Assembly: GCF_023091745.1 (NCBI RefSeq)
Contig: NC_068921.1
Coordinates: 10,868,001 to 10,932,000 of the forward strand
Direction of reading: 5' to 3'
Length of the DNA: 64,000 nucleotides
From: Budorcas taxicolor
Lineage: Eukaryota > Chordata > Mammalia > Artiodactyla > Bovidae
Below, piece by piece: positions 1 through 10,325 of this stretch. How positions within the stretch are numbered: the first letter of the stretch is position 1; each line of letters begins with the position of its first letter. The notes below the pieces were generated by a model, which worked only from the letters and a program-made list of their open reading frames with translations, was not told the origin of the DNA and did no database searches. Made by a program: the position numbers and the translations under genes.

Positions 1-262
1 GGAAAAGGGAATAGCTACCCTCTCCAGTATTCTTCTGGAGCAGGAACTGGCAACCCACTCCAGTATTCTTGCCTGGAGAGTTTCATGGACAGAGGAGCCT
101 GATGGGCTACAGTCCATGGGGTCTCAAGAGCCGGGCATGGCTCAGCAACTAATACACACCAGTATTCTTGCCTGGAGAATCCCTGTGGACAGAGGAGCCT
201 GGCAGGCTACAGCCTGTGGGGTCACAAAGAGTCGGACACGACTGAGCGACTGACGCTTAGAC
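1..262 (+). mobile_element. Bov-A SINE tandem pair
   Basis: Two tandem Bov-A units. Each has the block CCAGTATTCTTGCCTGGAG, a GGACAGAGGAGCCTG core and a CACAAAGAGTCGGACACGAC-type end. The first is cut by the window edge. Confidence 0.8.
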
Positions 263-1637
263 TTACATAAGTTCTCTGAAAGTTTGCTCATCACTGATGG
301 AGAACACTACCTATGACAAGGCCCAGCCTGGAGATGGGGGATCCACAGCCCGTGTACAGGGCTGGTTCTTGCGATGCAGGTTAGTGAAAATGACTAGGTG
401 TTGATGCATCTATTATCTGGGCTCTTGAGACCTGAATTCTGTCCCAGAAACTCTGGAACCCCCAGAATTACTTCTCTGAGACTTGACTACACCAGATCAA
501 AACTGCGGTCCCACTAAGAGTTATCACAAGTAACAAATCACTACAGAACTGTTGGGTCTTTTATGAAAATGCTAACATATTGTGCAGCCCTGTGCTCAGC
601 CCTCAGTTAGCAAGCCATCATTAAGGGCTAGCTTTTACTAAGGTCCTTTCCCTCTAGACTCAAAGCTCCATGGGGTCAGGAACAGTATCTGTTTTGTTCC
701 TCACTCTGTATGCTTAACACAGAACCCAACAGATAGGAGGGTCTCAATGACTAAAGAAATGAATTAGGACCCGTCTGGCATATTTGAGCGCTAAAGCACG
801 GAAGCTGTGATGATCTGTAATGTTTATTTCTATGACATTTCATGATTTCTAGTCAGATGGGGAGACCCATTCAAGTCAGGATGTATTTCAGCTGTTGAAT
901 CTGTGATTGTATTGTATCATGAATAAAGAATAAATCAATATTTTTCTCCTCTTTCTCAGTCTAGTCATTAACTCTGTGCAATAATTGGGGATTGGGAGAA
1001 ATCCCATGTTCCTTCTTTTTTAATGTTGACCAACAAACTTGAGGACTTGAATGCATGTTAATGATCAGTACTAATTGACTTGATTTACAAGCTCGGGCAG
1101 ATAACTTTTCTCTTGGAATCCTGTAAATTTTCTTGACCACAGCCACAGATTGCCAGAGGACAAGCTGAATGCATGACCGCTATGAGCTTCCTCTAAACCC
1201 AAGATCCATGTTTCTGACCCTTCCCGATCTCATGGCTGCAAGACAGGAAAGAAAGATGGACACTACAGCTTTAATGTGCCAGGCCTTGCGCAAGGACGTA
1301 GCATTAGTGTCACAGTAATTCTTGCAGCCTGCCAAAGAGATATTTCAGGTTCTTCTTTTGGGCACACTTCCCTGCCCTCTCTAAGCTGGGTTTAGCCAAG
1401 TGACTTGCCTTGGACAATGATGTTTTAGCAGTAGCAATACAGGCCACTTCTGGGATGAAGTTCTGAGAGGCTGCCTGCTGCTTTGCACACCCACCTTCCC
1501 TCTGCCAGGGCAATGTGCCCATCACGAGGCCTTCTCAGCTGGGAACCAGAGTAAGGATGGCCTAGAACTCTGTTCCCAGCTGATTCCCTCTTTGAAGGAA
1601 ATACTGCCATTTACAGCAACATAAGTGGGCCTAGAGA
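263..1637. other. Intergenic, no gene seen
   Basis: Unique-looking sequence. About 650-766 resembles an L2 3' end (plus strand: caggaacagtatctg, then a degraded ...gaatgaatt-like tail). No coding exon or RNA gene is recognised. Confidence 0.6.
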
Positions 1638-2310
1638 CTCTGATGCTAAGTGAAGTCAGATAGAGAAAGACAAATACCGTATGATAGCACTTATATGCGG
1701 AATCTAAGATGCACCAAAAATAAATTTATTTAGGAAACAAATTACAGATATGGAAAACAAATTACAGATATAGGAAACCAACAAATGGTTACCAAAGGGG
1801 AAAGATAGTAGGGGAAGGAGTTTGGGATTAACGAATACAAAATAGATAACCAACAAGTGCCTACTGTATAGCACAGAAAACTATATTCAATGTCCTGTAA
1901 TAAACCACAATGGAAAAGAATATGAAAAAGATTATACATTAATATATATATGTGTATGTATATGTGAGTGCATGCTTGGTTGCTAAGTTATATCCAACTC
2001 TTTGCAACCCTATGGACTGTAGCCCACCAGGTTCCTCTGTCCACAGGATTTTCTAGGCAAGAATACTGGAGTGGGTTGCCATTTCCTTCTCCAGGGGATC
2101 TTCCCATTCCAGGGATAAAACCTGGGTATCCTGTATTGGCAGGTGGATTCTTTACCACTGAGTCACCTGGGAAGCCTCTATATTTATGTATGTATACACA
2201 CACATGTATACACATAATACATACACATATATATATAATTGAATCGCTTTGCTATACACTAGAAGCTAACACAACATTGTAAATCAACTATACTTCAATT
2301 TTTTTTTTAA
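1638..2310 (+). mobile_element. Artiodactyl L1 3' end, interrupted by a SINE
   Basis: 1638-1950 carries the ruminant L1 3' UTR pattern (GAAGTCAGATAGAGAAAGAC, later GATAACCAACAAG, TGTATAGCACAGAAAACTAT). It resumes at about 2220 with AACACAACATTGTAAATC and ends in a homopolymer at 2300. The gap is an antisense Bov-tA. Confidence 0.75.
1966..2178 (-). mobile_element. Bov-tA SINE
   Basis: Antisense copy: TCCAACTCTTTGCAACCCTA, a GCAAGAATACTGGAGTGGGT core, and a tRNA-derived head ending in the complement of GGCTTCCC. It is nested in the L1 3' end. Confidence 0.85.
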
Positions 2311-2605
2311 GAAATATATCTTTGGAGGCTTAAGGCACTGAAACTTGGGAAGCCACTTGTTACCTCCGCATAACCTGGATTATCCTGACTTTGCGATATG
2401 ATAGTTCATTTAATCTTGATTTTAAAAGCCCTAGAGGCCATGTTTGGAGATTATTCTTTCCGAGTCCTGTGCATTTCCACATGTCTTACAAGCAAAGCAA
2501 TAGGCTCCTTCCTTCCAGAATATCTTCTCAAGGATATTTGTGTAGCAAGCAGCTCCAGAGGAAAGGACGAGCACGCTTCCTGCCCATCATAAATTCAGGA
2601 TTGCG

Positions 2606-2801
2606 AAAGTGAAAGTCACTCAGTCGTGTCCAACTCTTTGCGGCCCCGTGGACTATACAGTCCCTGGAACTCTCCAGGCCAGAATACTGGAGTGGGTAGC
2701 CTTTCCCTTTTCCAGGGGATCTTCACAACCCAGGGATCGGACCCAGGTCTCCCTCACCGCAGGTGGATTCTTTACCAACTGAGCTATGAGGGAAAGCCTG
2801 C
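2606..2801 (-). mobile_element. Bov-tA SINE
   Basis: Antisense copy with the usual core (CCAGAATACTGGAGTGGGTA) and the tRNA-like A/B-box region near 2735-2800. Confidence 0.85.
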
Positions 2802-3280
2802 GGTTTATTTCCTATAACACAGTTCTCTGTGTGTGCGGGCGTCCATCTGAGCCATTTGCAGTGGAAACTTACACAAATACGGTGATGACGTTTTGCTGTG
2901 CCACGAGTAATAAAGTCAGTATATCTGACCCAGAACTCCATGTCTTCTGCCAGCATCTTTGAAACTGTGGCTGGCTAGCATGTTAGCTGGAAGCAGGGTA
3001 AAATTTTAGACTCTTCACAGTTCTTGACAGCTGGTATTAGCATCATCATTCACACATGACTAAACTGAGCCTCAGAGAGAATAAGTTACTCTACTAAACA
3101 CCGGAATATACTATTTCCCCATTATTCCCCATTGCTTGCCATGAAAAAAACAAAACTGTAAATATTCACTCACTCATTCATTCATTCCCAGATTCCTGAA
3201 TTCATTCATTCACTTCTCCAATTAATGTCTATTAAAAAACAATTTCAAGCACTATGTTGGGATGCTGTTTTCTAACACTG
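2802..3280. repeat. MIR remnant and ATTC microsatellite
   Basis: About 3020-3105 matches MIR in reverse (CATGACTAAACTGAGCCTCAGAGAG). 3168-3215 is an impure CATT repeat. The rest is not recognised. Confidence 0.55.
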
Positions 3281-3391
3281 GAGTCGGTAGATATTCCCTT
3301 CTCCAGGGGATCTTCCCAAACCAGGGATAAAACTGGGGTCTCCCACATTGCAGGCAGATTCTTTACCATCTGAGCCATCAGGGAAGCCCCT
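3281..3391 (-). mobile_element. Bov-tA SINE fragment
   Basis: tRNA-derived half of an antisense Bov-tA, ending in ATCAGGGAAGCCCC. The Bov-A half is missing. Confidence 0.75.
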
Positions 3392-4625
3392 TTAAAAATT
3401 AGTATTGATTTACCTCAACATACCCAGTTTTGAGGCCTAAACTATTTGATACTGTCTTAATCTTGACATACACTATACCCATTCAACTGTCTTCCCCCCC
3501 ACCCACCCCCCACCCCCCAAACAAGAAGATGACCTGGAGAGTATAGCAAGGGTCAGGCTGCCCATAATTTAGTGTCAAGAGTACAGAGGTCTGGAAGCTC
3601 TGGAGATTTCAGGAGGAAGCATAGAGTATGGATAGAGCCAGAGATCTTTGGAATCTGATAAATTACCTGCTGCTCACTAAGGAGGGGTTTCGCTCCACTT
3701 TCCTGCCTCTCCTAACCTGGCAATGGGATCAAGCAGGACTGGGGCTTAGTATACCTAAGCTACAGAGAAGTAAGCACTTCCCCGCTGAAAAGCTTCAGGG
3801 TATTAGATCTCAAGAATATTGAATCCGAGCCTCACACACATCACATCATCCAGCCTTACCCTTAAGTCATCCTTTTCGGGTGGAAATCTCTGGTAAGGAC
3901 TGAGGCCAGTAGATCTGGGTTTAACTCTTGACTCCAACTCTGGCCTACATCTTTAGGGCTACGGTACAGGTTTTTTCAACCTCTCTGAGCTTCCATTCTC
4001 TCATCCAGAAAGTAGACTAATACTAGCTAATGTATAAGATTTTTATGAAGATTAGTGAGATCTTATATGTAAAGCACAGTCTAGCACATAGTAGGTGTGT
4101 AACACAGAGCAGCAACCCTCATTACCATCAGCATTTGTCTGAGTAGACAGAACGTCCCTTTAAACAAAAAGAAAATTAGAGACTAGGTGCAGAGCCACTG
4201 GCTGCAAGCCAAAGGGGGAAGATAAAGTGGTATAATTGCCTCTCCAGGGAAAAGCAATAAATCGTGACAGCTGTGCAGCTCCCCCTCGGTGGCAGCGTGA
4301 GAGCAGGGCTGTGTCAGAGAACGTCTGTTTCAGGATGAGTGTCCCCGTGTCTAAAGGCCTCTGCGCAGTGATATACGGAGCAGAGGGCACAGCCCTGTCC
4401 TGCCTTCCAGGAGTTTATTATCTATGGACATGGGGACAAAGCGGGGGTGAGATAAGAGATAGATAATAAAGACCGGTCATCTCTATTATCTACCAAAATT
4501 GGGACAAAGGGAAGATTAGAAATCATCATATTATAAGAGAAACTGGGGAGAGTGGTGTTCTTGGTGGGTGAGCTTTCATGCTGGTGAAAGTGCGTTTAAG
4601 ACAGATGCAGGTATCTGGGATGGGC
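3392..4625. other. Intergenic with one MIR remnant
   Basis: About 3925-4125 fits MIR, plus strand (CTCTCTGAGCTTCCATTCTC, then tatgtaaagcacag and cacatagtaggtg). A C-rich run is listed separately. No gene is recognised. Confidence 0.6.
3494..3518 (-). repeat. G-quadruplex-type run
   Basis: On the minus strand four G runs of 3-7 bases are separated by single T bases. This is a strong G-quadruplex motif in intergenic DNA with no gene nearby. Confidence 0.7.
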
Positions 4626-4829
4626 ACTGTTGCTGTTCAGTAGCTCAGTCGTGTCCAATTCTTTGCAACCCCATGGACTGCAGCACACCAGGCTTCCCTG
4701 TTTTTCACCATCTCCCAGAGCTTGCTCCAACTCATGGCCATTGAGTCAGTGATGCCATCCAACCATCTCATCCTCGGTCGTCTCCTTCTCCTGCTGCCTT
4801 CAATCTTTCCCAGCATCAGGGTCAGAATT
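4626..4829 (-). mobile_element. BovB LINE 3' fragment
   Basis: Antisense BovB 3' end: AGCTCAGTCGTGTCCAATTC, later CATCCAACCATCTCATCCTC, ending at CTTTCCCAGCATCAGGGTC. About 200 bases, strongly 5'-truncated. Confidence 0.85.
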
Positions 4830-5413
4830 TCAAAAGAGACGTGGGAAAAGGAAGGCAATTAAAGCCAAGGGGAAATAATGGCTCAGACCAGGATGGTGTC
4901 CATCCAGGAACAGTGAGTCTTGTGGTTTGGCTGGAAACTGTTATGGAGTAACCAGGAAACAGAGGCCTTGAGAGGGTGCTTAATCTGGTCGTCGGTAAAG
5001 AGTGGCTGCCTTGGAACTATGTTAAAGGAAGATTAATCTGGCCACTGGGTGTAGGAGGGGTTGGAGGGGGAGAGGTTGGTCACAGAGAGACTGATTGGGC
5101 GAGGAGGCAGCACCGAAGCACAAAGAAGGGGTCCTTGACTGGGGGTGGGGTGGGGGGAGTGGAAGTAAGAACAGAAAGGGTGATCCCAGGAAAGGCAGCT
5201 CTCCCGGATTCCAGGAAGGGAAGCTGAGCAATGCCTAAGCCGTGTGGCAAGCGTTCCTTGTGCTGAACAAAGAGAGGTAGCAGCAAAGCACACCAGGGCC
5301 TTGGCCACCCACACACGGTGGAGAGATGTGTGCCCACAGAGGTCTGCTTCATAGGGCCAAACTGGCCAAGGATGTGGGCGTAAACTTCAGCAGTAACTCT
5401 CTAGTAAATGGGG
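4830..5413. other. Intergenic, G-rich segment
   Basis: No gene or named repeat. 5141-5158 is a G-rich run (gggggtggggtgggggg) with quadruplex potential on the plus strand. Confidence 0.5.
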
Positions 5414-5628
5414 GCATTATCCATCCCAAAGTGTTAGTCATTCAGTTGTGTCTGACTCTTTGCGACCCCATAGCCCATAGCCTGCCATGGGAGTCTCCAG
5501 GCAAGAATACTGGAGTGGGTTGTCATTCCCGTCTCCAGGGGATCTTCCTGACCCAGGGATCAAACCCTGGTCTCCTGCATTGCAGGCAGATTCTTTACCA
5601 TCTGAGCCACTAGGGAAGCATTATCCAT
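5414..5628 (-). mobile_element. Bov-tA SINE with target duplication
   Basis: Antisense Bov-tA at 5425-5617, flanked by the perfect 11-base direct repeat GCATTATCCAT (5414-5424 and 5618-5628). The short poly-A-like edge and exact duplication mark a recent insertion. Confidence 0.9.
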
Positions 5629-7531
5629 AGAGCAATAGAACAGGCAAATGACCATGGGCTGGACTGTTCTGAAAGCTTTTAAAGGTGAGTATGATGAAGG
5701 ATGCCTTTCATTTCACTGGTCTGACGACTGGATTAGATCAGCTGAGGCTGCGATGTCAGCTTGTTTGGGTACACGAGCTACCCTAGAAAGAGATACCAAA
5801 GGACCCCCAAACTGGAGACATTTCCAACAGTCCCATATGCAGCCCAGGAACTGAAGGAGAATGAAACCAACTCTTGATTACCCAAGGATGTTAGCCATTT
5901 GAAACCCCATCTCACAAAATCAGCCTGGTGGGAAACATCAACTGGGCAGCTTTGGAGAATGAGCTTTATGAAGTAAAGCATGGCTTCTTTTTGCAAAGCA
6001 ATTTGGCAGTTCAAATCAAGATTTTGACATATGTTTATGTTTTGACCCAATAATTTTAGTTCTCAGAATCTATCCTGATCAACAGTACAGACAAAGACTC
6101 ACAGGCCAGGATGTTTATAAAGGGAAAAAGGAAATAATAGGGAAAAAAGACTAAACAGCAATACGGAAATAGTTAAATTATGGTCTGTCTATTTATAAAA
6201 TGTTGTGCAGACATTAAAAACCATGTGTTTGAGGAGTAAGGGAAGATGTTCACAAAAGAGTGTCAAATGAAAAACACACAGCCTACTAAACCACGCATAT
6301 GTTACACTGCCACGAAGATTACATGGGGGGAAAGGAGTCAATTCTGATGAATCAGATGAAGGCAGCTTCCTTCTTCATATTTTTATGAACTTGCAAATTT
6401 TTCTGCAAGTATGTACTAACAATAATAATTATGGAAAACTTGCTATGTGCCAGAACTTTGCATAGACATCAACCCACTTAATCCTCATAACTCTACAAAA
6501 CAGGCTCAATTAGCAAACCCATTTTACAGCTGAGGAAACAGAGGCTTGGAGACAGTTTCTCTGCTCAAAGTTATCCAGCCAACAAAGGGTGAAGGCAGGA
6601 CTTAAAGTCAGACCCCTGGGCCGCACCCCCATCTGCCTACCCTGGTCTACCATATTACCTCTCCTCCGTGATCAGCAAGTACATAGTGTGTGTAATGCTT
6701 CTAATTAAAATTGTCCTTCTTTTCCGTCTACATTTCCCTCTACGTGGTATAAGGGAGTCTAGGGTGTTGAGTAGAGATCATGGCCCCAAGGAACTGGACT
6801 TTGGTTTCCTGCCAAGTAATTCACCTTCTATGCCAATGTCACCAAAACACTGGTGATCGGAACTTCTTTTCTGTGGGAGGAACAAGGATTATAAAAGGTC
6901 AAAGAAGATGACTTTCCATTGTTAACAATGAGCTAATTCAGTAAATTATGTTCAGTACTTAGCGCAAGGACCAGTCATTAGCGTTTGTATGTAGATGAGG
7001 CAAATAGGAACGTGATTTTCCCTTTGGAATAAAGTGAAATGGGAAAGAACTGCCCATCTCCCCCCTGGGAAATCTAAATGTGTTTCTTTGAGAGTTGAAG
7101 CAATGCTCTCGGATGCTCTCCCGGGCCCGGGTTCCAGACCAGACACTGACCAGCTGCATGAGGACTTGAGCGTGTCACTCACCTTCTCGGGATTTCACTT
7201 TCCTCATCTATAAAACTAAGGAGTTGATCTAGACGATGTTTTAGTGCGTGTCTTGCTCTGATTGTCAATGTTCCTATGACAAAATCAGTTTACAGAATAA
7301 GCCTGTACCGTAAACCCCTACATATGAACCTTCAATGGAGAGCTTTCAAAGATGCAAACGTGTGTGCCAGACCCTGTATGCCAGCTTTGTACTGTACTAC
7401 TGGACTTTTCGAGGTACTGTACTGTTAGATGAAAGTTTTTTTCTTTATTTTCTGAGTTTAATTGTTTTTATGTACATATTATTTGTATGAAAAGTATTAT
7501 AAACTTTTAGAGTACAGTATTACTGACTCTC
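5629..7531. other. Intergenic with old L1-like and MIR remnants
   Basis: About 5960-6310 resembles an old L1 region (TATGGTCTGTCTATTTATAA, then gcagacattaaaaacc). 6415-6640 is MIR in reverse (CTATGTGCCAGAACTTTGC, CCCATTTTACAGCTGAGGAA). 7160-7260 is a second MIR piece, plus strand. No gene. Confidence 0.55.
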
Positions 7532-7714
7532 CTGCCAATGCAGGAGACTTAAGAGACCCAGGTTTGATCCCTTGATCAGGAAGATTCCCTGGAGGATGGC
7601 ATGGCAACCCACTCCAGGATTCTTGCCCGGAGGATCCTATGGACAGAGGAGTCTGGAAGGTTACAGTCCATGGAATGACAGAGCATCAGACACGACTTAG
7701 CATGCACGCAACCA
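7532..7714 (+). mobile_element. Bov-tA SINE, diverged
   Basis: Sense copy lacking its first bases: CCAATGCAGGAGACTTAAGA, GGCAACCCACTCCAGGATTC, ending in a CAGACACGACTTAGCATGCA-like tail. Confidence 0.8.
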
Positions 7715-7754
7715 GGCACAGTACAGTACCATATAGCTGATTGTATTAGCTGGG

Positions 7755-7946
7755 TGCTCATTGTTATTCAATCTCTAAATTGTGTCCGACTCTGCAGTCC
7801 CATAGACTGCCGCATGCCAGGCTTCCCTTTCCTTCACTATTTCCCAAAGTTTGCTCAAACTCATGTCCACTGAGTTGGTGACGCCGTCTAATGATCTCAT
7901 CCTCCGTCGTTCCCTGCTCCTCTCACCCTCAATCTTTCCCAGCAGG
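7755..7946 (-). mobile_element. BovB LINE 3' fragment
   Basis: Antisense BovB 3' end, short copy, from TTGTTATTCAATC to CTTTCCCAGCAG, about 15% diverged by eye. Confidence 0.8.
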
Positions 7947-8030
7947 ATCTAGACTAACTTTGTTGGACTTATGAACAAATTGGACTTCAGAACATGCTCT
8001 GGAAATAGAACTCATATGTATGTAGGGGAC

Positions 8031-9174
8031 TTCAGTTCAGTTCAGTTCAGTCGCTCAGTCGTGTCCGCCTCTTTGCGACCCCATGAATCGCAGCACGCCC
8101 AGGCCTCCCTGTCCATCACCAACTCCCGGAGTTCACTCAGACTTACGTCCATCGAGGCAGTGATGCCATCCAGCCATCTCATCCTCGGTCATCCCCTTCT
8201 TCTCCTGCCCCCAATCCCTCCCAGCATCAGAGTCTTTTTCAATGAGTCAACTCTTCGCATGAGGTGGCCAAAGTATGGGAGCTTCAGCTTTAGCATCATT
8301 CCTTCCAAAGAAATCCCAGGGCTGATCTCCTTCAGAATGGACTGGTTGGATCTCCTTGCAGTCCAAGGGACTCTCAAGAGTCTTCCCCAACACCACAGTT
8401 CAAAAGCATCAATTCTTCAGCGCTCAGCCTTCTTCACAGTCCAACTCTCACATCCATACATGACCACAGGAAAAACCATAGCCTTGACGAGACGGACCTT
8501 AGTCGGCAAAGTAATCTCTGCTTTTGAATATACTATCTATTTCTGCTTTATTGCCTATGCCAAAGCCTTTGACTGTGTGGATCACAACAAACTGTGGAAA
8601 ATTCTGAAAGACATGGGAATACCAGACCACCTAACCTGCCTCTTGAGAAATCTGTACACAGGTCAAGAAGCAACAGTTAGAACTGGACATGGTACAACAG
8701 ACTGGTTCCAAATAGGAAAAGGAGTACGTCAAGGCTGTATATTGTCACCCTGCTTATTTAACTTCTATGCAGAGTACATCATGAGAAACGCTGGACTGGA
8801 AGAAGCACAAGCTGGAATCAAGACTGCCAGGAGAAATATCAATAACCTCAGATATGCAGATGACACCACCCTTATGGCAGAAAGTGAAGAGGAGCTAAAA
8901 AGCCTCTTGATGAAAGTGAAAGAGGAGAGTGAAAAAGTTGGTTTAAAGCTCAACATTCAGAAAACAAAGATCATGGCATCTGGTCCCATCACTTCATAGG
9001 AAATAGATGGGGAAACAGTGGAAACCATGTCAGACTTTATTTTTAGGGGCTCCAAAATCACTGCAGATGGTGACTGCAGCCATGAAATTAAAAGATGCTT
9101 ACTCCTTGGAAGAAAAGTTATGACCAACCTAGATAGTACATTCAAAAGCAGAGACATTACTTTGCCGACTAAGG
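8031..9174 (-). mobile_element. BovB LINE with 5' inversion
   Basis: 8031-8538 is antisense BovB 3' end. At 8535-8538 (shared ATCT) the sequence turns into sense-strand BovB ORF2, running to 9174. Both arms stop at the same element position (around ttcaaaagcagagacattac), so about 44 element bases occur in both orientations. This is the classic 5' inversion made by twin priming. The sense arm keeps the RT core AKAFDCVDHN and YADD. A stop replaces Trp near 8997. No clear target duplication was found. Confidence 0.85.
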
Positions 9175-10229
9175 ACTGAATCTGAAAAGGCAGGGATACT
9201 ACCAGGCACAGGAATCCACCCCTTTCCGTGAACCTTCTTCCTCTAGAAAGCAAGACTCTCTTCCCTTCTCCCCAGCCTGCAGCCCCAGCTGAGATCACAA
9301 GCTTTAACCAAAGCTTGGTGGGCTAACATAGTCAAAGTGGGGTGATATGAAGGAGAAAAAGTGGGATCAGTGTGGGTGAAGGATTCTTGGGTGCTGTAAA
9401 GATGCTTGGGCTTCCCAGGTGACACTAGTGGTAGGAAATGCGTGCTGTGCTTAGTCGTGTCTGACTCTGCGACCCCACGGACTGTAGTCTGCCAGGCTCC
9501 TCCTCGCCTGCCAATGCAGTAGATGCAAGAGATACAGGTTCGATCCCCGGGTTGGGAAGATCCCCTGGAGGAGGGCATGGCAGCCCACTCCAGTATTCCT
9601 ACCTGGAAAATCCCGTGGACAGAGGAGCTTGGCAGGGTACAGTCCATTGGGTCACAGAGAGTCAGACAGGACTGAAGCGACTTAGCACACACACGTAAAG
9701 ACGGTCAGATCACATTCCTACGGCACCCGGCTTGCTTTTCCTCCACACCGATTGATATTCTACTCACAGCACAAAACACAGGAGAGTCAAGGCCAAACGC
9801 AGATGATGCTCCATAGAAACAGGCCAAGCGCAGGCCATTTGCTGGGTGACAGATCCCGTTATCCTTCATGTTTGGGGACAGGAGAGCACAGAAAGAGCAG
9901 CAGGGTCTCCGCAATGTCTTTAAGATGCAAACACCCTTGTTAAACTTCTACAGGGTCCACCTGCAGGGACCTCAAACCGCCTAGAGAGCCTCTGAGCTGC
10001 CTGGCCCCTGCTCCACCAAACACTGTCTCCACTCCCCATGTGAAGTCATTCCCTCAATCAGCAGCAATAACTGCGAGCTGAGCCAGCCAGGGCAGGCACA
10101 CACGAGGTGCTGCGCAGTACACGAAGTGGGGTGAGTTGGAACTAAATCAAGGACTACAGGTAGATTTCCTGAACCAGAAGGGCACAGTTTCCTCTTCTGC
10201 AAGTCCCTCCCACTCAACTTAAAGGCTCC
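9175..10229 (+). mobile_element. Intergenic with an interrupted Bov-tA SINE
   Basis: 9408-9433 is the head of a sense Bov-tA (GGGCTTCCCAGGTGACACTA). 9441-9502 is a short antisense Bov-A piece, and the Bov-tA resumes at 9505 and ends near 9698. The rest of this interval (9175-9407, 9700-10229) shows no gene or named repeat. Confidence 0.75.
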
Positions 10230-10325
10230 TTTTTAAAAAAAATTGAAGTATAGTTGATACACAGTGTTGTGTTGGTTTCAGGTGTACAGCAAAGTGCTTC
10301 AAATATATATACATATTTGAATCTA
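10230..10325 (-). mobile_element. L1 3' UTR, left part (split)
   Basis: Antisense artiodactyl L1 end: AATTGAAGTATAGTTGATAC, then gttggtttcaggtgtacagc. The continuation lies at about 13488-13583, on the far side of the BovB/SINE block, so the L1 was cut by later insertions. Confidence 0.75.

Noticed and set aside
7971..8999. A 342-codon plus-strand open frame with reverse-transcriptase motifs, looking like a gene
   Set aside because: Its first half reads antisense BovB 3' end and its second half sense BovB ORF2; it is an accident of the inversion at about 8535.
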